DNA of 22,619 nucleotides from Nymphaea colorata (GCF_008831285.2 NW_022205102.1:1-22619), one strand, 5' to 3'; shown: positions 1 to 11,213, numbered from the stretch's first letter. The notes: generated from the sequence alone by a model not told the origin. Program-made: numbers and translations.

Positions 1-387
1 GATTGTCACTGCATGAAAACAAACTTTTATTATGCATAGAATGCATCACTAAATGTTATATGTGATGGAGTTGCTGCATCATAAAGCATGCCAACAGAAA
101 TTCATGCTAGTGTTTCAATGATGTAGGAAGTGCATCATTGATAACCAGTGTTTCACATGATATAGGAATGCATGAACTGAAGCATTACTCACCAAACAAC
201 AACTATAAACATCATTAATAAATATTATGCACAAAAACATGAAGGCCACAAATCCAATAGAGCAACTAACATAAGGAACATGAAGTCTGCACGAAATATA
301 GGTGAAATCAATTAACATGGAGTAAAAGAAAAATTTGCAATTATGGTGTGAATACTTGTAAAAGAAAATATATATTCCACAACTCAC
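1..387. other. AT-rich left edge, no gene recognised
   Basis: If the segment at 388-476 is a real exon, this is its downstream intron. The 90-codon frame on the - strand at 387-115 continues from that exon past the donor and has Cys/Phe-rich random-looking content. Confidence 0.4.
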
Positions 388-476
388 TGATTGTTCCAGG
401 GATTACCGCTCCTTGATTGTTGTTTACAAGTTCACTACAAAATTTGGAATTTCCATTAAATAATATCCATGACTCC
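388..476 (-). other. Exon-like segment, unknown protein
   Basis: The 89-base segment is bounded by TTGAAG|GGAG and CAATCA|GTGAGTT, an excellent donor. It is open for 29 codons with ESWILFNGNSKFCSELVNNN and GAVIPGTI. An open run of 29 codons is not rare by chance, so the donor and residue mix carry the case. No family is recognised. Confidence 0.35.
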
Positions 477-1086
477 CTTCAATGTTAAAAAATAAGTAGT
501 TAAGCAAAAGCACTGTAAAAATGAATATCTAACTTATGTGACTTTAACACTAATAACATTCCCAAATTTTGGAGTGATGGATCCATGTTTCAGTCATTTG
601 CTTCAGATACAATTTACGATTCAGATGCATCACAGGCCCCTTTCACAGGCCCCTTTAATGGTATTTACAAGTGCAGTATAATGTAAGCTGAGAAAAGTAT
701 TGAAGTATTGAAATTAAATAAATTCAAAGGTAAATATTTTATCATGAACCTTTATGGATAATAGTTTTATAATTAACATTTTGTCATGCCAGCAATACAG
801 CTAGCTCTGAAATAAGCAGAAAAAGCTCGCCAACACAATTTCACTCTAAGTCAATGTTGACATCCTTATATTAGTTTATATAGGGACACAAGATAAGAAG
901 AATATTACACATTATGGCAACTAACTAATAATTGATGAAGAATATCAATAATATGAAATTCTCTTAGAGTCCATGGGTACAAAGGAAGCAGGTAAATAAT
1001 AAAAAATATTATCATAATGTAGTCGTGACAAAATTAAGATATCTAATTAATTATATAGAAGTATTTGAAGAGGAAGCAATGAAAAG
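477..1086. other. AT-rich stretch with a 13-bp tandem repeat
   Basis: CACAGGCCCCTTT is present twice in a row at 631-656. On the - strand a short frame with HLNRKLYLKQMTETW (about 635-560) looks protein-like but has no splice support. Nothing else was identified. Confidence 0.4.
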
Positions 1087-1802
1087 GGAATCGGCTGACT
1101 TCAGTATGGCTGGTCAATGATAAACTAACAAATCATAAGACCTCCTCAAGATGATCAATAAAGCTCAGCTCCCTGCAAAAAGCAATTTTTTTAGGATCAT
1201 TAAGAAGCAGAAAGCATGCAAAAAACCTGGTATCCTGGAAACCTCTCTCTCATTTGAAGTCTTGGAAAGAAGCATTGGAGAAGGTAATTAGAGCAATGTG
1301 CATGACTGCACGTGTGGTTGTGTGTGAACTGGAATTTCATAAGCAGATCAATTATTTAACTTAATTGTTGTTCGCTTTTGGCCTGTTTTAGGTGTATCAC
1401 TTAGCAAAACCCAGCAACATTTATACCCAAGGCGGTTGTCACAGTGGAAATGGGAGTGGGCCTTGGTTAAGCAGCAGAACACCACATTTGAAACTCCATG
1501 GATGTCGTTTCTTGCACAAGCAGATTTTATAGGTGTGCACTGTAAAGGGTTTTGTCACTGCTCCTAGAAAGATCCCGGCTTCAAATGTGAGAATATCTTT
1601 AAATGTGACCAAAATATAACCAATAATCAAATGGCATCTGGTATTCAAAAAATATGACCAATACATATGTCCTTAACTAAAAACAATCCATAGCTCTAGG
1701 TATTGTAATTGACGTCTGGACCACCATGCCGTTTTAAAATTTGCCACTTTAAAAGGACATGATAAACTTGTTAATATCGTAAATACTTCAGACCTGCATC
1801 AG

Positions 1803-1895
1803 AAAGACACATGAATTATGTCTAGCTATCAACTGCTGCCATCTTCATCATAAAGACACATGAATTATGCCTAGCTATCAACTGCTGCCATCTTC
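1803..1895. repeat. 49-bp tandem direct duplication
   Basis: A unit starting AAAGACACATGAATTATG and containing CTAGCTATCAACTGCTGCC occurs at 1803-1851 and again at 1852-1895, with one T/C difference and a changed tail. Confidence 0.85.
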
Positions 1896-2164
1896 TTTCT
1901 TCTTAAGAGATGCAAAGTTTTGGACCTCCTTCCTATTATTTATGAAAGCAGAAAAGATTTATATAATAAGCATGAACACTATGCAATAAACAATAATCTC
2001 GGCATGTACTCATCCATACAAGCTGGAACAGCTATCAGATTCACATATGCAGTTATGCACATATGCCATGTGGAATAATAAAGGGTGCCTTCATATACTA
2101 AGGAACTAAGTTACATGCAGCAAGCACAATGAACCTACTTGCTTCTTCATCTGGACTTCACCAC

Positions 2165-2250
2165 AGCCAGCGCAGCTGCAACTTTTCTTCAATAAGTTTC
2201 CTGATGTGCTCCCGAAGCAAATCAGCAGCAACCGCCACAGGAGGGGGAAA
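2165..2250 (-). other. Short exon-like frame, unknown protein
   Basis: The - strand frame reads PPVAVAADLLREHIRKLIEE followed by KLQLRWLW and TGA. The charged helical pattern looks protein-like. No acceptor is evident upstream, and only its last 30 bases or so are kept in duplication copy 2 (about 4904-4930). Low confidence. Confidence 0.22.
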
Positions 2251-2422
2251 GAAAATGAATGAAGAATTTAAAATAGACCAGAAAGAAACAGGTCACTTTA
2301 ATAAGAAAAAAAATCAACGAGATTAAGAATGACACAGGTGGGGGAAAGAAAATGAATGAAGAATTTAAATAGAACAAAAAAACAGGTTACTTTAATAAGA
2401 AAAAAAATCAACGAGATTAAGA
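2243..2422. repeat. Tandem duplication of a 97-bp unit
   Basis: Unit 1 is 2243-2339 and unit 2 is 2340-2422. Both begin GGGGGAAAGAAAATGAATGA and end ATCAACGAGATTAAGA. The second copy has lost about 14 bases. The duplicated sequence lies next to the exon-like frame at 2129-2250. Confidence 0.85.
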
Positions 2423-2699
2423 TGGCAAGAAACATATTATTTATATCTGCAAAGAACTGGAGAAGAAATTAACCTTATCAAGAAGTTAACACTGGATCTC
2501 TGTTTTCGCAATTCAATAAGCTGGTTCTGATTGGCATCAGTTGATCAGATGAGTTAAAAAATTACATGGACAGATTCAAAGTACATCACCCTGAGATAGA
2601 ATATGAGGGGCATTTAGATAATTAGGACACTAGCCAAAATCTAGACGAGACATGCTAGATTAGAAATATTGGCATATTTTCCTTTCCTTTAATTATTGA

Positions 2700-2926
2700 A
2701 AGCAAGAAAACTTCACCGGAGTTTGATGAGCTAAATTCAAGCATGCCTTCGGCAGAGCAAGCATATAAGTCACATGGCCAAGCCTGAACACTACTATGTA
2801 TTCAGAGCATGCTACCTAGAACACAAAATTTGAAAATAAAGCCAAAAGAATGAGAGATTCACCTAGGCTGATCAATTTTAGATTCTCTGAGTATAATTTA
2901 ACAGCATCCCCAATAAGAAATTCAAC
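2700..2926 (-). other. Matching exon-like segments in duplication copy 1
   Basis: Segment 2926-2863 keeps the same borders and encodes VEFLIGDAVKLYSENLK. The following segment keeps AWPCDLYACSAEGMLEF, but about 20 extra bases before it break the phase used in copy 2. That makes copy 1 the likelier damaged one, or places the true acceptor elsewhere. Function unknown. Confidence 0.3.
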
Positions 2927-3352
2927 CTAGCAAAAGGAGACTTATGAGAGGAATGTCGATTACAAAATCAGTTTCTGAGTTGATACTTGATAGTTGATAC
3001 ATCACGAAACCAGATACAAAGAGCATTACTAATACATTTGAATTTTAAATTTCGGAGAACACCGGAAGATAAGACAATATTAATAGGCGATACAAATGCA
3101 GATATGAAAGCATTGGACACAAGATTTCCATGTTGCAAATGTGCCTTAAATTTAAAACCACAAGCAACAAATAAAATTATTAACACCAGCAGTGAGGACC
3201 ATTTGGTGCATTAAGAAAGCACAAGTATCACCATAGAAAGCATTACTAATTGGTTTTTACGTGAGGGGGAGTATATTTCCTCCTCCTCTTCTTTTTCTTC
3301 TTCCCCTTTATTCGCTTATTTTGGAGAGAGAAGAAACAAGAAGACGAAGACT

Positions 3353-3470
3353 GTGCAACAACTGTTGGAATCACATCTCAAAGATCATGGGGTTTTGTCA
3401 TCCACACCTCCTATTCTATGGCGTGACAACAATATTGGATTGTAGCGAATCCACTTGCAACCTGCGTTAT
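3353..3470 (+). mobile_element. Ty1/copia RNase H fragment, decayed
   Basis: The + frame from 3353 reads LLESHLKDHGVLSSTPPILW then RDNNIG, resembling the copia RNase H segment LL..LG....PP-LWCDN-GA. A TAG follows at 3443. In the next frame VANPLA (from 3442) resembles the family's L-ANPVFH, implying a frameshift. No LTR, integrase or reverse-transcriptase parts were found nearby, so this is an isolated remnant. It lies in the unique spacer between the two duplication copies. Confidence 0.5.
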
Positions 3471-3951
3471 ACCCTATGTTGTCCCTCCTCCTCTTTTGCT
3501 TTGTTTTTTAATCTTTTTTTTTCTTTGCTTTTCATTTTTGTTGCTGACTCTCCCAGCAGTTTGCATCGGGGGCTTATTTGATTCAGTTGTTGCTTTTTGT
3601 TTCTGTCTTGAAGTGTTGAAGGTTTTTGCTTTTATTTGGCATCAAATACCTAATAATTAGTTTACTACATATGATGTGTTTACGTACAGACTCTTATGTA
3701 GCATCAAATAATTGATTTATAGCATTACCATGCTTTTCATTCAAATTAAATGAAAAAAACGAGTGGGAAGTACAGTAAGATGAGCATTATTAGTCCCAAG
3801 CAGCAAAAACAATAGTTACAAGCAAGCACATACATGTCCATTAAGTCCTATAATAACTGAACTCAGAAGTGGAAACCACACAAGTGAGTATTATCCAATA
3901 TGTATCTGTTTTGGATAGAATATTTACCTGAAAAAGGTGCAATCCCAGGAG
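3471..3951. other. T-rich spacer between duplication copies
   Basis: T-rich, then AT-rich sequence with no gene or repeat border recognised. The 3261-3581 ORF on the + strand is a different frame over the copia remnant and T-rich sequence. Confidence 0.5.
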
Positions 3952-4282
3952 GGGATCGGCTGACTTCAGGATGGCTGGTCAATGATCAACTAATAAATGA
4001 TAAGACCTCCTCAAGATGACAATACGCTCAACTCCCTGCAAAAAGCAATTTTTTAAGTTCATGAAGAAGTAGAAAGCATGCAAAAAACCTGGTATCCTGA
4101 AACCTCTCCTCATTTGAAGTCTTGGAAAGAAGCATTGGAGAAGATAATTAGAGCAACGTGCATGACTGCACGTGTGGTTGTGTGTGAACTGGAAATATAC
4201 TGATTCAAATATTTAATTTTTATTATCCACAAGATATTCACAAGAAAAGTAACTAGAGTTCAATGACACTCACATGGAGGGG

Positions 4283-4477
4283 CTATCGATGAATATAGGA
4301 ATTCGTTGGCGATGAAGGATAGAAATGCAATGTTTTTATCATGCCCATCCACCGCCACATATAGGCTGATTTTTTTTCCCTTTCTACACAAGAAAACAAC
4401 TCAACAGCAGTAACCTCAGGCTCTTTCTTTTTTGCCCTCAAAGCTTTAGACATTGAAGTATGTAATTTTAATTTCAT
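4283..4477 (-). other. 64-codon frame inside the segment unique to copy 2
   Basis: Nearly all of the extra segment of copy 2 relative to copy 1 is open on the - strand and contains ALRAKKKEPEVTAVELFSC. No acceptor or donor is convincing, and no family is recognised. It may be a remnant of an exon lost from copy 1, or chance. Confidence 0.2.
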
Positions 4478-5040
4478 AAGCAGATCAATTATTTAACTTA
4501 ATTTGTTGTTTGCTTTTGGCCTGTTTTTAGGTGTATCACTTAGCAAAGCCCAGCAACGGCGGTTGTTACAGTGGAAACGGAGTGGGCCTTGGCTATCCAG
4601 CATAACACCACATTTGAAGCTCCATGGATGTCGTTTCTTGCACAAGCAGATTTTATAGGTGTGCACTGTAAAGGGTTTCGTCACTGCTCCTAGGAAGATC
4701 CAGGCTTCGATTTTCGTTAAAACTTGTGCCAGAAGAAAGACGAGCCCTTTTAACAACAAATGTGAGCATATCCTTAAATATGACCAAAATATAACCAATA
4801 AATCAAAGGGCATTTGGCATTCAAAAAATGTGAACAATACATATGCCCCTAACTAAAAACAATCCATAGCTCTAGGTATGTATTGACGTCTGGATCACCA
4901 TGCTTCTTCATCTGGACTTCACCACAGCCAGGGCATTTAATATTAGGAACCAGCCAAAATCAGTGAGACATGCAGACTTCGTATTAGCAATATTGGCATT
5001 TTTCCTTTTCCTTTAATTATTGAAAGCAATAAAACTTCAC

Positions 5041-5231
5041 CGGAGTTTGAAGAGCTAAACTCAAGCATGCCTTCGGCAGAGCAAGCATACAAGTCACCTG
5101 GCCAAGCCTGACATGCTACCAACAAACACAAAATTTGAAAATAAAGCCAAAAGAATGAGAGATTCACCTAGGCTGATCAATTTTAGTTTCTCTGAGTATA
5201 ATTTAACAGCATCCTGAATAGGAAATTCAAC
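5041..5231 (-). other. Pair of exon-like segments in duplication copy 2
   Basis: Segment 5231-5168 is bounded by TTTTGCTAG|GTT and CCTAG|GTGAATC and encodes VEFPIQDAVKLYSEKLK. Segment 5115-5041, after TTGGTAG, encodes CQAWPGDLYACSAEGMLEF and ends TCCG|GTGAAG. The phases fit (one base left over, then two leading). The implied intron is only 52 bases, short for a plant. The alternative acceptor CAG at about 5109 would put a stop after four codons. No protein family is recognised. Confidence 0.35.
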
Positions 5232-5382
5232 CTAGCAAAAAGGAGACTTATGAGAGAATGGTTGATTACAAAATCAGTTTATGAGTTTGATACATCAAAA
5301 AACCAGATACAACGAGCGTTACTAATACATTTGAATTTTAAATTAGGGAGAACACTGAAGATAAAACAATATTAATAGGCGA

Positions 5383-6174
5383 GCCACTGTTTACCTAAAG
5401 AATGATACACAAATCTAGAAACAATTATCAACATGCTACCTTAACCCACCACCGAAGTTCAAAAATTTCCAAAATTTTGAGAATTTCATATGCGCACAGT
5501 AATGGCCTCGTTTTTCAACATTCAAGTGAACAACCAAAAAAGTACATTGAGAGGACCTAGCATAGCAAGGAGAAAAGGCATTCTATTGATCCTATTGTGA
5601 AACTAAATCAGCAAAAGGGGAACTAAATGCAATGTTTAAAATGGATGTGCACTTCCTTGAGATCCGCTTGTTCACACTAGTAGCAGTCCTAGTTTCATAG
5701 ACTTTTAGAGTGTAAAGTGCAAACTGCAGCTATGGGCAGAATTTGGATCAGCATCATAGGCTTATCTCAGACAATTTGAAGTTTGTACAGATATTTTCTT
5801 TACCTGGATAGAGAAGAGATGTAACAAGAAAGAAAGAGAAATTTGGCTAAAAATGCAGTCCTCATGGAGTTATTTTCAGAGTAACTTTCTTACTCCTGCC
5901 ATAAAAGGTGGAAGTGGTACTCTCCTCTTTCCAGGTACAGTAGGCGACAACGGGACCAACATGATAGCTCAAAGTACAAGAAGGACATTAGGACCAGCAT
6001 GGGAGCTCAAAGTACAAGAAATGACACTAAGATATCAAATAAATGCAATGGATTTGTAAAGAAAGTGGAAACAACAAAATGAGAATTTTACGTTAGCAGC
6101 AATAACTTGGTTAACCAACAATTAGTGTGCAGAAGACATGAGAAAGGCAAGATCCATGAGATATCTTAAGCACT
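5383..6174. other. Stretch with a weak exon-like frame and a small tandem duplication
   Basis: At about 5955-5860 on the - strand, a frame with SPTVPGKRRVPLPPFMAG leads to GCAGGA|GTAAGA, a possible donor. At 5950-6020 a sequence ending in AGCTCAAAGTACAAGAA is repeated about 37 bases apart. Otherwise nothing is recognised. Confidence 0.3.
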
Positions 6175-6345
6175 TACATCTTATACACTTCTGCTTTCTG
6201 AATGGTGCTACCACACTCCACAAGACTTGAAATTTCTATGTCAGGTGTGCTAGTAGAAATAGATGGTGTTGACAGTAGATCGTGCATGACATCCTTGGAC
6301 ATTGACACTTTCCAACAATAAGTTGTGCAGCAAAAATTTATAATA
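6175..6345 (-). other. Exon-like segment, unknown protein
   Basis: The - strand frame contains SMSKDVMHDLLSTPS and STPDIEISSLVECGSTIQK and runs into AAGAT|GTAAGTG, a good donor near 6175. A possible acceptor is TTTTCTGTAG near 6355. The residue mix looks like soluble protein rather than random translation of AT-rich DNA. No family is recognised, and its relation to the SEC16-like 5' end is unknown. Confidence 0.3.
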
Positions 6346-6399
6346 CAGAATCTACAGAAAATATTGCCAAAGAAACCAGCATTTTGTATAGTTAGCACC

Positions 6400-7836
6400 C
6401 ACAGTTTTACAGCAGCATAAGGACCTGTGTTTGTTCAATTATCCAGGATCCATTCAAAAAATTTGAACACGTTTGTGCCTCTTTAGTTAAAAACTAGATT
6501 GTGAAAAGGAACGTGCTTTCAATTTGTGGAGATTCAATCAGAATGTTTCAGAGGTCTTTTGGTTAGCTCCCTCATACTAGGTCCCTAAAAGATACATGAT
6601 AACCTAAATTGAAAATACTAATCACAATCACTATAGGCCCAAATTCATAGCTTTCAACAGCAATGGAATATGGCAGGTACATGAGGCCCTCCCACGACCT
6701 TCAGCCCTCAAGACAAGAATGCCACCTATTTCAAATGTCAAGTTCAAGCCACTAAAAAATCACATTGCCTGCAACTAAAGATTCATTGGAATGGTAACTC
6801 CGTTTTGAGCTTCTCGTATTGAAGAAGAACTTGTTATTCCACTTAAAGCAGGCACCTCACAAGGCCATGCAATGAGAGTGGAAAATTTAAGACAATAAAA
6901 TAGAGTAGTGCCATTCGATCTTAAGGAAAAATAGAGACAAATTAAAACGAACTGAAGAACGATGATGACTTATGATACCCTGTGGCATTTGCAAAAAAGA
7001 TCTCACCACTTTTAGATGTTAAAAGTAAAAAATGAGGAAACACGTGACTCATAACTGCTATTATGAACAATCAACGGATGAAATACAACAACCATGTTTA
7101 GAAAAATTCCAACCAACTCAAGGACTTCATGCTACATTTTCCGCTATCTTGAAGAATAAATAATTGATATTCCAAGATTTGATGAAACTTCATGGCAGGA
7201 AAAACAATCCTGAAAACAAAATGAAAGAAGTAACCGATGCGAGTTGAAAAGCAACTAAATGTGCATAACAGCTTTAGTTGTACATGATACTTGGGCCTTG
7301 TTGCTTCATAAGACTGAGAAGTATATTTTTGCAAAGTACATGCACAAAAAAGACAGCGAGTGCTCTGCTGTTTCACTAAATGCTCAAGTAGCACTTAAAC
7401 AAATTCATCAATCTCCACAAATTCATCAAACAACACCATATGTAGTTATTAACCTTATATAACAAAATAGATCACAAGACCTGGCAAGTACCACAAACCC
7501 ACCTTAGTGTTTTAAGAATATGTAAAATATACTTTAAAAACCTTTACATTATTGGATCCATGCATGCGTGGAGCCTAGATGGCCAGATCTACATGACGCA
7601 TGAAATTTGAAAACAAAGGCCGAAGGCTAGATTTTAAATAAGATTAAAACATGAGTTAACCTAGTTTAGAAAACAACTAGTAAAATTAGGGTTTAAAGAT
7701 GGGCGACACTAAAAACAGGACCTAAGGGGACAACTCCATGGCTGGGATTCCAACATACAGCAGGAGGGAAGAAGTTGAAGCTTAGCTGAAAATAGAGTTG
7801 GAGATCAAATTTAGAGGGAAAGCGCAAGAGGTAAAT
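6400..7836. other. AT-rich stretch with one weak exon-like frame
   Basis: Mostly featureless. On the - strand at about 6950-6790 a frame of nearly 60 codons without stop contains AWPCEVPALSGITSSSS. It has no recognisable domain and no convincing splice border on its 3' side. Nothing else was identified. Confidence 0.35.
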
Positions 7837-9227
7837 CTAGGGAACAGCGGGGGAAGACATCACACTTAGCATGAGTAGACTAATTTTGAGATGTTTCATC
7901 CATTCTGTGAATGGACTAGCATAGAAGGAAATGAAAGGGCTGCATCCATCAAGTCCTAAGGGAACTAGATTTCTCCAATAACCAGGAGCCACAAATGTAG
8001 CAAAAGATGTCAAGTTTTCCTTTGCAAAGATTTGTCTTTAAAATAGCTCAAAAAATTTTCAATTCTTTGCCCTATAGGCTTTGAGTGCTCGTAGTGTGCA
8101 GGAGATATGGCCTTCATTTACCAGAAGTATTCATTAAGTGTCTGGATTCATCTCGCACCAATGTTGTCCAGTCTCTTCAAGGGATTTCTTTCCATTTCCA
8201 AAACATGAGCATAGAGGAATCGTCCTCAATTTCATAGAAAGTCATAGAAGAGGAACAAATATTAGCCTAGAATCATCCATCTGAAAAAGATTTTTTCATT
8301 CAATACTTCAGAGTTCGGCCTTCATGTCTTTCATCTCTTGGCAGGCACTTTTTTTTTTTCTTTCTGCTTTTGATTTTAGATTTTTCTTTTGATTTTGCTC
8401 TTTTTCTTTTCTTTTTCTTTTTCTAACTGAGCCACCCTTCACCTTTGAGGGAAATACCTCACCACCCCAAAGGCTACTACGAAGCTCCACCATTTTGGTG
8501 GTTGTGTAGTTTTGTCTTGTGCAATATCGTGCCTATTGGGCTTTCTACTGAACCCGTGTAGCGAGCTTTGGGCCGGCAGCTCCCAGACCAGTTGGCCTTA
8601 GGGTACCAGGTGTAGAACACCCCTCGGACTTACTTGCTCGAGTTCAGAAGGCTTCAGGCCACGACTAGACAAAAGTTCATAGGTCACATGATTTCGCAAG
8701 AGAGACGCAAATCAGCTATGCGCCTTCTCAGTACTCTCACGTATTGACCCAGAGGAACGACTACACTTGCCCCGAGCTCACCCTCAACTCTCATTTTGCT
8801 ACCTGCCAAGATTTTACAGGACGCTAGGGCTTCATTCTCATAGCATTCTCCTGCTAAACCCTTGCAGATGTTTGATTGCTAAGGCTAATAGCTTTTTCTA
8901 ATCTTTGACTTCCTCAGTGTCATCAGATTCTCCCACACTGCTCATATCGAGGATCTTTCCAGTTTTACCTCTCGTTGACTGACAACAAAAGCTTCAAACT
9001 TCATCCTTCTCCTTAAAAAATACTTAAGAAAAAAAGAAGGTATACCATTGTGCACGAAAGTCCTTTTGAACAAATATAGGGCTAAAAACTTTTGGAAAAC
9101 TGCCGACATCAAATGATACATTGTCCAGATAAGGAGTCTCTCTTTTCCCCATAGATAGGGTGTTTGTGAAACTGGAGTGACCCGTGTAATGGGTTTTGGA
9201 GGGATGTAAAAGAGTAGGCTCCATCAC
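7837..9227 (-). pseudogene. Decayed coding-like region of unknown origin
   Basis: On the - strand several adjoining frames look protein-like but are broken by stops and shifts. They are a 67-residue ORF (9227-9024, with GHSSFTNTLSMGKRETPYLD), an acidic piece around 8960-8890 (DMSSVGESDDTEEVKD then stop), a 61-residue Lys-rich ORF (8493-8308), and a 66-codon frame (8037-7840) with FVAPGYWRNLVPLGLDG. The 8500-8780 part is also more GC-rich than its surroundings. I do not recognise a family. A degenerate transposable-element polyprotein or an old pseudogene are both possible; chance ORFs cannot be excluded. Confidence 0.25.
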
Positions 9228-9479
9228 ACTCTCCTATAAGGTCCTCTACAAAAAAGGAAAAGCCTAGAGGCTACAAGTCCTTGGTACATATGGGCTTCTT
9301 AGTGAACAAGGGTTCCACAAATAGTTGGAACGAAAAGGTTTTTTTCCCCAAAAGTAAGCTTTGGAGTAGTTGGCCTAATCAGTTGACAAAAAAAGATAAC
9401 AGCAAGGTAGGAACATATACTTCAAAAGCAACTGTAAGTTTGGAAAGAAAAGAGCCCTTAGAAGTGAGGGTGTGACAAT

Positions 9480-11041
9480 GCTAAAGAATAGTCCACCAAA
9501 ATAAAAGTGAGCACCAACCACAAGCACGAGTTGCAAGATTGCTCAAAATATTTTCACCCCTAAAAAAATTCCTCATATCATGACCAAATTTTGCATAGAG
9601 AAGACAACGACAAAAACACAAGAAGAAAATAGTGACTGTAATAATAAAAAAGCAAACGCATGTTTGACAATAGGTTCTGAAAATGGAAAATCATTTTTCA
9701 GCCTGTCATTTGGGTGGGAGTGTCGATAAGTATTCTTAAACAATCAGGTATAAGAGAAAGAAAATTACTGAGACATGCTGAAGTTTGGCATGACTGCTGA
9801 AAAGAAGTTGTCCTCACTGGTTTCATAGAGGCTCCTCCTTCCTGCAATTTCAATGTTGCTCAAAAGTGAGAATGCTAGATGACAACCAGCAAGCACAAAT
9901 TTTTAATCTAAGAACCGCATTGCACCAACTTAGACACCTTTATTGCATTTCATCTACTGCAATCAGTCAAACGAATGTACGAATATCAGCTCGTTCCTTA
10001 GTTGATTATACGCCTACACTCTCTAGCCTCACGTATTTCTGATTATATGCTCTAAATGACCAGAGATCTTAAATCCCCTCTTGGAAGGCAATATCACCTA
10101 AATCCCCTCACTAGTGTTTGCTGAGCCAGCTTATTATATCACAATAGAGCAAGATAAACGTAAGGAGAAAGTAGGAAGAGAACATATTCATCTCTGATGT
10201 TCAAGATTAAGCTGTTTTTTAATTAGAGGATATCACCGAGCATTCATCTTGTCCAAAGTTTTAAGGATAGTTCTGAAAATTCAATCAAACAACAATGACA
10301 ATTTTCTAAGATTTTCTATTCAATCTATTCCTGAAACTGAAGGTCGAAATTCGGGCTGACTTCTGGCTTCCTCGCAACCCCTAAATTCAGGACAAGCCCT
10401 GATGCAATTTAGTAGTTTTACTTTTTAGTACTTACCCGCAAACTAAAAGGTGAAGTAAAGAAGCCTTCAGATTACAGACACCATACAAATCTCATGATCA
10501 ATTAACCGTTGCTGAAGGTCCAAAGTCATAGGATGATGAGAAAAACTATCGATTTTTCATGTGGTTAAGCTATACAAATCCATCTACGGGTCCTGCCTCT
10601 AGACAGCTATATCAATGACATAAAATAAGAAAATGATCGAAAACAGCCTGTTCTCACAGCAATTTTTCTTGTTCTTTTTTCAATTAAAACAGCAATCATA
10701 AATCAAAATTCTATACAATAATTAGAAACTACAAAGATTCAAGCTACATATGCCTGTGAAACCGCAAAATTTATCTAAAAATAATGCAACCACCCATTGT
10801 GCACAATTAGAGTAGATAATAAAATTAGTAACTCATGAACAGCTGATTTTTCCCATGACTCTGCAATTATCATCGACTAATGACATCAGATTATGAATAA
10901 CCATAATAATCTCTGATCATCGCCCATTGGAAACTAAACTGAATGTGGACAAATAAAACGATGAAATTGAACATTAAAATTCAAATACGAACCAGGAGTC
11001 AGACAACAGAAAATCATGGTTCCGCTGATGCGAACACTCAC
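9480..11041. other. AT-rich stretch, no gene recognised
   Basis: No ORF with recognisable protein content on either strand, no RNA gene and no clear repeat borders. It would be intron if the SEC16-like transcription unit continues to the left past 11042, otherwise intergenic. Confidence 0.5.
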
Positions 11042-11213
11042 ATTAAAGCGTGGCCCCAGTCCGGTGCCATAGACGGCGAGAGGCCGAAGCCGGCAGGCTG
11101 CAAGGATGAATCCATGAGCACACCATCTGAATCCGGATTATTTGCCTCCTGAAAGACCACGGAGCCGCCGCTGGAGACCGAGTTCCAATGGTTGCCGACC
11201 GCCCCACACCGGA
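11042..11213 (-). pseudogene. Candidate second exon of the SEC16-like gene
   Basis: The 172-base segment is bounded by a long polypyrimidine tract plus TGCCAG|TCC and by TTTAAT|GTGAGTG. It is open for 56 codons with two bases on each side, and is much more GC-rich than its surroundings. The frame contains GNHWNSVSSGGSVVFQEANN and SDGVLMDSSLQ, a Ser/Asn/Gly-rich style like the region after the SEC16 N-terminal motif. The phase matches the initial ATG frame of the upstream exon but not the shifted frame, so two compensating shifts would be needed for a full product. The link to SEC16 is inference from position and composition. Confidence 0.35.

Larger units (their letters stand above)
1087..3090. 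repeat. Segmental duplication, copy 1 (about 2.0 kb)
   Basis: Aligned blocks are about 1087-1335 with 3952-4194, 1336-1727 with 4476-4902, 2140-2169 with 4904-4930, and 2609-3090 with 4931-5382. The block at 1500-1560 includes a nearly identical stretch (GGTGTGCACTGTAAAGGGTT) in both. The order is preserved, so the second copy arose by one direct duplication followed by indels. Confidence 0.85.
3952..5382. repeat. Segmental duplication, copy 2 (about 1.4 kb)
   Basis: It is collinear with 1087-3090. It starts GGGATCGGCTGAC and ends at AATATTAATAGGCG. Relative to copy 1 it carries an extra segment of about 280 bp (about 4195-4475) and lacks two segments of about 400-450 bp (copy 1 parts at about 1728-2140 and 2170-2608). 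Aligned blocks look close to 90 percent identical by eye. Copies lie in direct orientation about 2.9 kb apart at the left ends. Confidence 0.85.

Noticed and set aside
3261-3581. 106-codon + strand ORF rich in Leu and Phe
   Set aside because: It is a different frame over the copia remnant and a T-rich stretch, with no domain.
4493-4856. Overlapping ORFs on both strands with conserved peptide GAVTKPFTVHTYKIC in both duplication copies
   Set aside because: Similarity is explained by the recent duplication; the frame ends differ between copies and there is no family resemblance.
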